Below, piece by piece: positions 60,782-64,000 of a DNA stretch of 64,000 nucleotides. The number at the start of each line of letters is the position of its first letter. Positions within the stretch are counted from its first letter, which is position 1. The DNA comes from an uncultured Desulfomicrobiaceae bacterium. Its GTDB lineage: Bacteria > Desulfobacterota > Desulfovibrionia > Desulfovibrionales > Desulfomicrobiaceae. The notes under the pieces were generated by a model that was not told the DNA's origin, searched no databases, and saw only the letters and a program-made list of their open reading frames with translations. The stretch covers positions 62,001-126,000 of the forward strand of contig CALKRN010000015.1 of assembly GCA_937989665.1 (NCBI GenBank), given 5' to 3'. The position numbers and the translations under genes were made by a program.

Positions 60782-63700
60782 CTATGCCACCCAATCGTCG
60801 TCGTGGCTTAGCGGGGCAAAGCCACGGCGCATGGTGTTCTCGCACACGGTACGAGGATCGAGGAATTGCAGGAGGTAGTCCGGGCCGCCGGCCTTGGAGC
60901 CCACGCCGGACATCTTGTAGCCGCCGAAAGGATGGCGTTCCACCAAGGCGCCGGTGGAGCCGCGGTTGAGGTAAAGATTGCCGACGTTAAACTCCCGCCG
61001 TGCCCGTTCCAAGTGTCGAGGGCTGCGGGAGAACACGGCGCCGGTAAGGGCAAAGCGGGTGCTGTTGGCCCATTGGAGGGCCTGGCTAAAGTCCTTGACC
61101 CGCATGACGGCCAGCACCGGCCCGAAGACCTCTTCCTGAGCAATGCGGTGTTCGGGGGTAATGCCCTCGACAATGGTAAGCGGGACGTAAAAGCCGTGGT
61201 TGGGGACCTCTTGGCAAAGGAGGATGCGGCCTTCTTGGCGCGCCAGCTCCACGTAGTGAAGGATGGTTTGTTGCGCCCGGGCGTCGACCACCGGGCCCAT
61301 GAAAAAGGCCGGGTCTTCGGCTGGACCAATGGTGAGGGAACGGGCTCCTTCCACGAGCCGCTCTACAAAGCGGCTATAGATGGAATCCACGACAATGACC
61401 CGGGAGCAGGCCGAGCATTTTTGCCCCTGAAACCCGAAGGCCGAGGTGAGGACCTCGCGCACTGCTTCATCGAGGTCCGCATCGTCGTCGATGAGGATGG
61501 CGTTTTTGCCGCCCATCTCGGCGACAACCCGTTTCACCTGGGTCTGTCCTGGCTGGACTCGGGCCGCCTTTTCGAGGATGCGCAGACCTACTTCCATGGA
61601 GCCAGTAAAGGCGATGAGCGCGATATCCGGATGCTCCACGAGAAAGTCGCCCATCACGGCACTGCGGCCAGGTACAAAGTGGAAGACCCCATCTGGGACT
61701 CCGGCCTCGCGGTAGATGCGCGCTAGGGTCGCCCCGACGACAGAGGATGGCCCAGCAGGTTTATAGAGGACGGGATTGCCGGTCACGAGGGCGGCTGCGG
61801 TCATGCCGGCACTGATGGCCAAGGGGAAGTTCCACGGGGCGATAACGGCAGCGACCCCTTTCGGCTGGTAGAGGAGATGGCTCAGTTCCCCGGGTGCTTT
61901 GCCCATGCGGCGGGGAGTGCCAAGGCGTAGCATCTCGCGGCCATAATATTCGAAGAAGTCGATGGCCTCGGCCACGTCGGCATAGGCCTGATCCCATTGC
62001 TTGCCCACTTCGAGGACCTGCCAGGCAGCAAGCTGGTAGATGTCCCGGCGGGCAATTGCCGCGGCCTTGAAGAGGATATTGGCGCGGTCTGCGGGGCTGG
62101 TGTCGCGCCATAGGGGAAAGGCCGCTTGCGCGGCCGCGATGGCCTGATGGATGTGCTCCCGGCTGGCCTGGCAGACCGTGCCGATGATTTCATCAGGGTT
62201 GGCGGGGTTGACCGAGGCGAGGCGGTCTTCGGTGAGGACCTCCTGGCCGTTGATGCGCAGTGGATAGACCCGGCCCAGTTGGGAGCGCACTTCGGCAATG
62301 GCCTTGTGGAAGGCGGTTCGGGTCTCGGATCGGGTGAAGTCGGCCATGGGTTCGTTGGCAAAGGGCGGGATAGAGTCTGGGGCGGTTGGGCTGGGGCGTC
62401 GTGCCCGGCGGCTGCGTTCTCGCTCCACGGCCAGGAGCGGGTTTTCGAGCAGTCGTTCCTGGTCAGCATCCTCGGCAAAGGATTGGCGGAGGAAGGACTC
62501 GTTGGCGGTATTTTCCAAAAGCCGTCGCACGAGATAGGCCATCCCTGGCAGGAGGTCGCCGTAGGGGGCGTAGAGCCGCACCCGCCGGGCCACGTGGAGC
62601 AGGCCTTTGCGCACCGGTTCGGCCATGCCGTAGAGCACCTGAAACTCGTAGCGGTCCTCTGGCACGCCCAATTCCGCCGCCATTTCCATGACCGCGGCGA
62701 TGGAGCGGATGTTGTGGGAGGCACAGGCAAAGTGGCAGATGTCGTGGTGCTCGAGGATGCTCCGGGCCTGGCGTTCAAAGGCCGCGTCGGATTCGGCTTT
62801 GATGGTCCACACGGGCACTTCCCAGCCGTTTTGCTTCGCAATGACGGTCTCGTAGTCCCAGTAGGCGCCTTTGACAAGGCGGATGCCAATGGGGAGCTGC
62901 TTGCTGCGGGCCCAGGCGAGGAGCTCGGCGAGATCGCGGTCCGTGTCCTTGAGATAGGCCTGGAGGACGATGCTTAGGCCCGGGGAGTCGCGAAACTCCG
63001 GATGTTCCCGCAGGCGGCGGAAGACCTCCAGGGTGATGTCCTTGAATTTGTACTGCTCCATGTCGATGGTGAGCCAGCCGTCCAGCGTGCGCACCTGGCG
63101 GTAGATGGGGATAAGCCGCCACAGGATGCCTGCCACCGAGCCTTCGAAGTCCCTTGGTGATGCCTGGGAGAACAAGGCCGATGGTTTTACCGAGACATTG
63201 AGGATGGGCGTCGTCCCCCAGTCAAGGCGGCCACTGCCACCGAGGGCTGGCCATTGGGGAAGTTCGCTGGCCAGGGCATGGAGGAGCTCGAGGTAGCCGC
63301 GTTGGTAGGCGTCGGCCTCGGCTTCGCTCACCGTGGCCTCACCTAAGAGGTCCACGGTAAAGGCAAAGCCGTCCTTCCGCAGCCGGCGCAGGGTTTTTAT
63401 CGCCTCGGCAGCTGTTTCGCCGATGATAAACTGCTTCGCCATGGCCTCGATGTTGGCGCGGATGGTCTTGGCCACCAGGCCTGCCGCCAGCTTCCCGCCC
63501 AGGCCGCCCATGGCGCCAGCCCCCCACTTGAGGACTTTTGGGATATCCTGATCCGCGCCAGCGAAATATTCTTCGATGTGCCGAGAGAGGGATTCCGAGG
63601 TGTTAAGGTATGGCAGGACATCGACAAAGCGGAAGAGCTGGACCTTGAAGTCTTCGTTGCGCATGGCCCAGTCCATGACCTTACCCATCCACCAGCCTTT

Positions 63701-63787
63701 GTTGAAGACCGATGGGGCCTCACCAGCAATGCTGGCAAAAAACTCCTTGCCGCGGTTGGCGATACGGACATCAAGATGTGCGTGCAT
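60782..63787 (-). CDS. putA: Bifunctional proline dehydrogenase / P5C dehydrogenase
   Basis: The 1001-residue enzyme oxidises proline to glutamate in two steps. The proline dehydrogenase barrel (about 110-430) has the FAD-binding phrases VKGAYWDYE and the arginine-rich end RVRLYAPYGDLLPGMAYLVRRLLEN. The aldehyde dehydrogenase half (about 520-980) has the Glu in AEMGGKNAI and the catalytic Cys in FQGQKCSACSR. There is no N-terminal DNA-binding domain, so it does not repress itself; an Lrp-type gene lies directly upstream. GGAGGGG precedes ATG 63787. Together with the Liv transporter it points to amino acid use. Confidence 0.95.
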   Translation of the reverse strand: MHAHLDVRIANRGKEFFASIAGEAPSVFNKGWWMGKVMDWAMRNEDFKVQLFRFVDVLPYLNTSESLSRHIEEYFAGADQDIPKVLKWGAGAMGGLGGKLAAGLVAKTIRANIEAMAKQFIIGETAAEAIKTLRRLRKDGFAFTVDLLGEATVSEAEADAYQRGYLELLHALASELPQWPALGGSGRLDWGTTPILNVSVKPSALFSQASPRDFEGSVAGILWRLIPIYRQVRTLDGWLTIDMEQYKFKDITLEVFRRLREHPEFRDSPGLSIVLQAYLKDTDRDLAELLAWARSKQLPIGIRLVKGAYWDYETVIAKQNGWEVPVWTIKAESDAAFERQARSILEHHDICHFACASHNIRSIAAVMEMAAELGVPEDRYEFQVLYGMAEPVRKGLLHVARRVRLYAPYGDLLPGMAYLVRRLLENTANESFLRQSFAEDADQERLLENPLLAVERERSRRARRPSPTAPDSIPPFANEPMADFTRSETRTAFHKAIAEVRSQLGRVYPLRINGQEVLTEDRLASVNPANPDEIIGTVCQASREHIHQAIAAAQAAFPLWRDTSPADRANILFKAAAIARRDIYQLAAWQVLEVGKQWDQAYADVAEAIDFFEYYGREMLRLGTPRRMGKAPGELSHLLYQPKGVAAVIAPWNFPLAISAGMTAAALVTGNPVLYKPAGPSSVVGATLARIYREAGVPDGVFHFVPGRSAVMGDFLVEHPDIALIAFTGSMEVGLRILEKAARVQPGQTQVKRVVAEMGGKNAILIDDDADLDEAVREVLTSAFGFQGQKCSACSRVIVVDSIYSRFVERLVEGARSLTIGPAEDPAFFMGPVVDARAQQTILHYVELARQEGRILLCQEVPNHGFYVPLTIVEGITPEHRIAQEEVFGPVLAVMRVKDFSQALQWANSTRFALTGAVFSRSPRHLERARREFNVGNLYLNRGSTGALVERHPFGGYKMSGVGSKAGGPDYLLQFLDPRTVCENTMRRGFAPLSHDDDWVA

Positions 63788-64000
63788 GCTCCCCTCCGGT
63801 AGTGGGATGCTTCCGACTGCTTTTGGCCGGGACGTCGCTAAGGCACAGGGCCTGAGTCTCTTTGATGGTTTCGAGGACCAGGGTCGTGCGGCTATCCTGC
63901 ACCCCAGGGATGGCGCCGAGCTTCTTCATGAGCGCCACCTGAGCCTCGGTGTCGCGGACCCGCGCCTTGACCAGGTAGTTGTACTCGCCAGCAGTCCAAT
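63771..64000 (-). CDS. Lrp/AsnC family regulator, C-terminal part (5' end outside window)
   Basis: The visible 75 residues begin WTAGEYNYLVKARVRDTEA and continue with a RAM-type ligand-binding domain (LMKKLGAIPGVQDSRTTLVLETIKET), then a short polar tail. The stop overlaps the putA start by 17 bases, so the two are coupled. Lrp-type proteins beside putA usually activate it in response to proline; that role is inferred from position. The DNA-binding half lies beyond the right edge. Confidence 0.8.
   Translation of the reverse strand, partial: WTAGEYNYLVKARVRDTEAQVALMKKLGAIPGVQDSRTTLVLETIKETQALCLSDVPAKSSRKHPTTGGEHARTS

Overview
The window reads as a chromosomal segment of a sulfate-reducing bacterium, most likely of the Desulfovibrionales. 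The main reasons are the complete dissimilatory sulfate activation and reduction module (ATP sulfurylase, APS reductase AprBA, and the QmoABC quinone-interacting complex with a QmoD-like protein behind it) and a nearby dsrC. A futalosine-pathway menaquinone gene (mqnE) and many chemotaxis and two-component proteins fit the same assignment. No rRNA, tRNA, CRISPR array, transposase or phage gene was seen.

Layout. 1-7.1 kb is a tightly packed signalling run: the end of a PAS-like protein, single-domain receivers alternating with two histidine kinases, a receiver with a CBS-like tail and a Cache/HAMP chemotaxis receptor, followed by a structured, terminated intergenic region. 7.3-10.8 kb (minus) holds a TauE/SafE anion exporter, a UspA protein, a lipoprotein and three small membrane proteins of unknown function. 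10.9-16.4 kb has an unusual AAA+ regulator whose GAFTGA loop reads GAFSEA and which ends in a winged-helix-like domain. It overlaps a PEP-synthase-like protein that lacks the C-terminal TIM barrel, and an orphan receiver converges on that gene. 16.4-23.2 kb (minus) is a ttrBCA-type molybdopterin oxidoreductase operon (FeS, NrfD, MopB) ending in an FmdE/MoeA-like fusion. 23.3-26.4 kb has ArsR, a DUF318 permease, a CPKC mini-thioredoxin, a DGC-domain protein and lgt. 26.5-33.6 kb is mostly housekeeping: an unknown protein, RlpA, an IHF/HU protein, a radical SAM protein, RimO, ribosomal protein S1, MqnE and a 47-residue membrane peptide. 33.8-37.3 kb carries glycogen genes glgB and malQ. 37.3-40.7 kb (minus) carries dsrC, two tiny Cys-rich proteins, cardiolipin synthase and a PAS protein with a histidine but no kinase ATPase domain.

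40.8-50.5 kb is the sulfate respiration core: sat, aprB-aprA and qmoABCD. ATP sulfurylase makes APS, AprBA reduces it to sulfite, and Qmo is thought to link AprBA to the menaquinone pool. DsrC is the sulfur-carrying partner of sulfite reductase. Between the aprA terminator and qmoA lies a 72-nt inverted repeat with 29-nt arms whose wobble pairs fit only an RNA read in the qmo direction. 50.5-54.2 kb (minus) encodes an octaheme cytochrome of the OTR (octaheme tetrathionate reductase) type with a b-type cytochrome, a Tat-exported FeS protein and a second small membrane protein. The window therefore carries two candidate sulfur-oxyanion reductases in addition to the sulfate pathway. 54.3-55.9 kb is a PAS chemoreceptor. 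55.9-60.5 kb is a branched-chain amino acid ABC transporter (livKHMGF), and 60.8-64 kb has putA behind a truncated Lrp-type regulator.

Starts were chosen from visible Shine-Dalgarno sequences. Family calls rest on motifs read in the translations, without database searches. Promoter and operator calls are pattern-based and weak unless stated.
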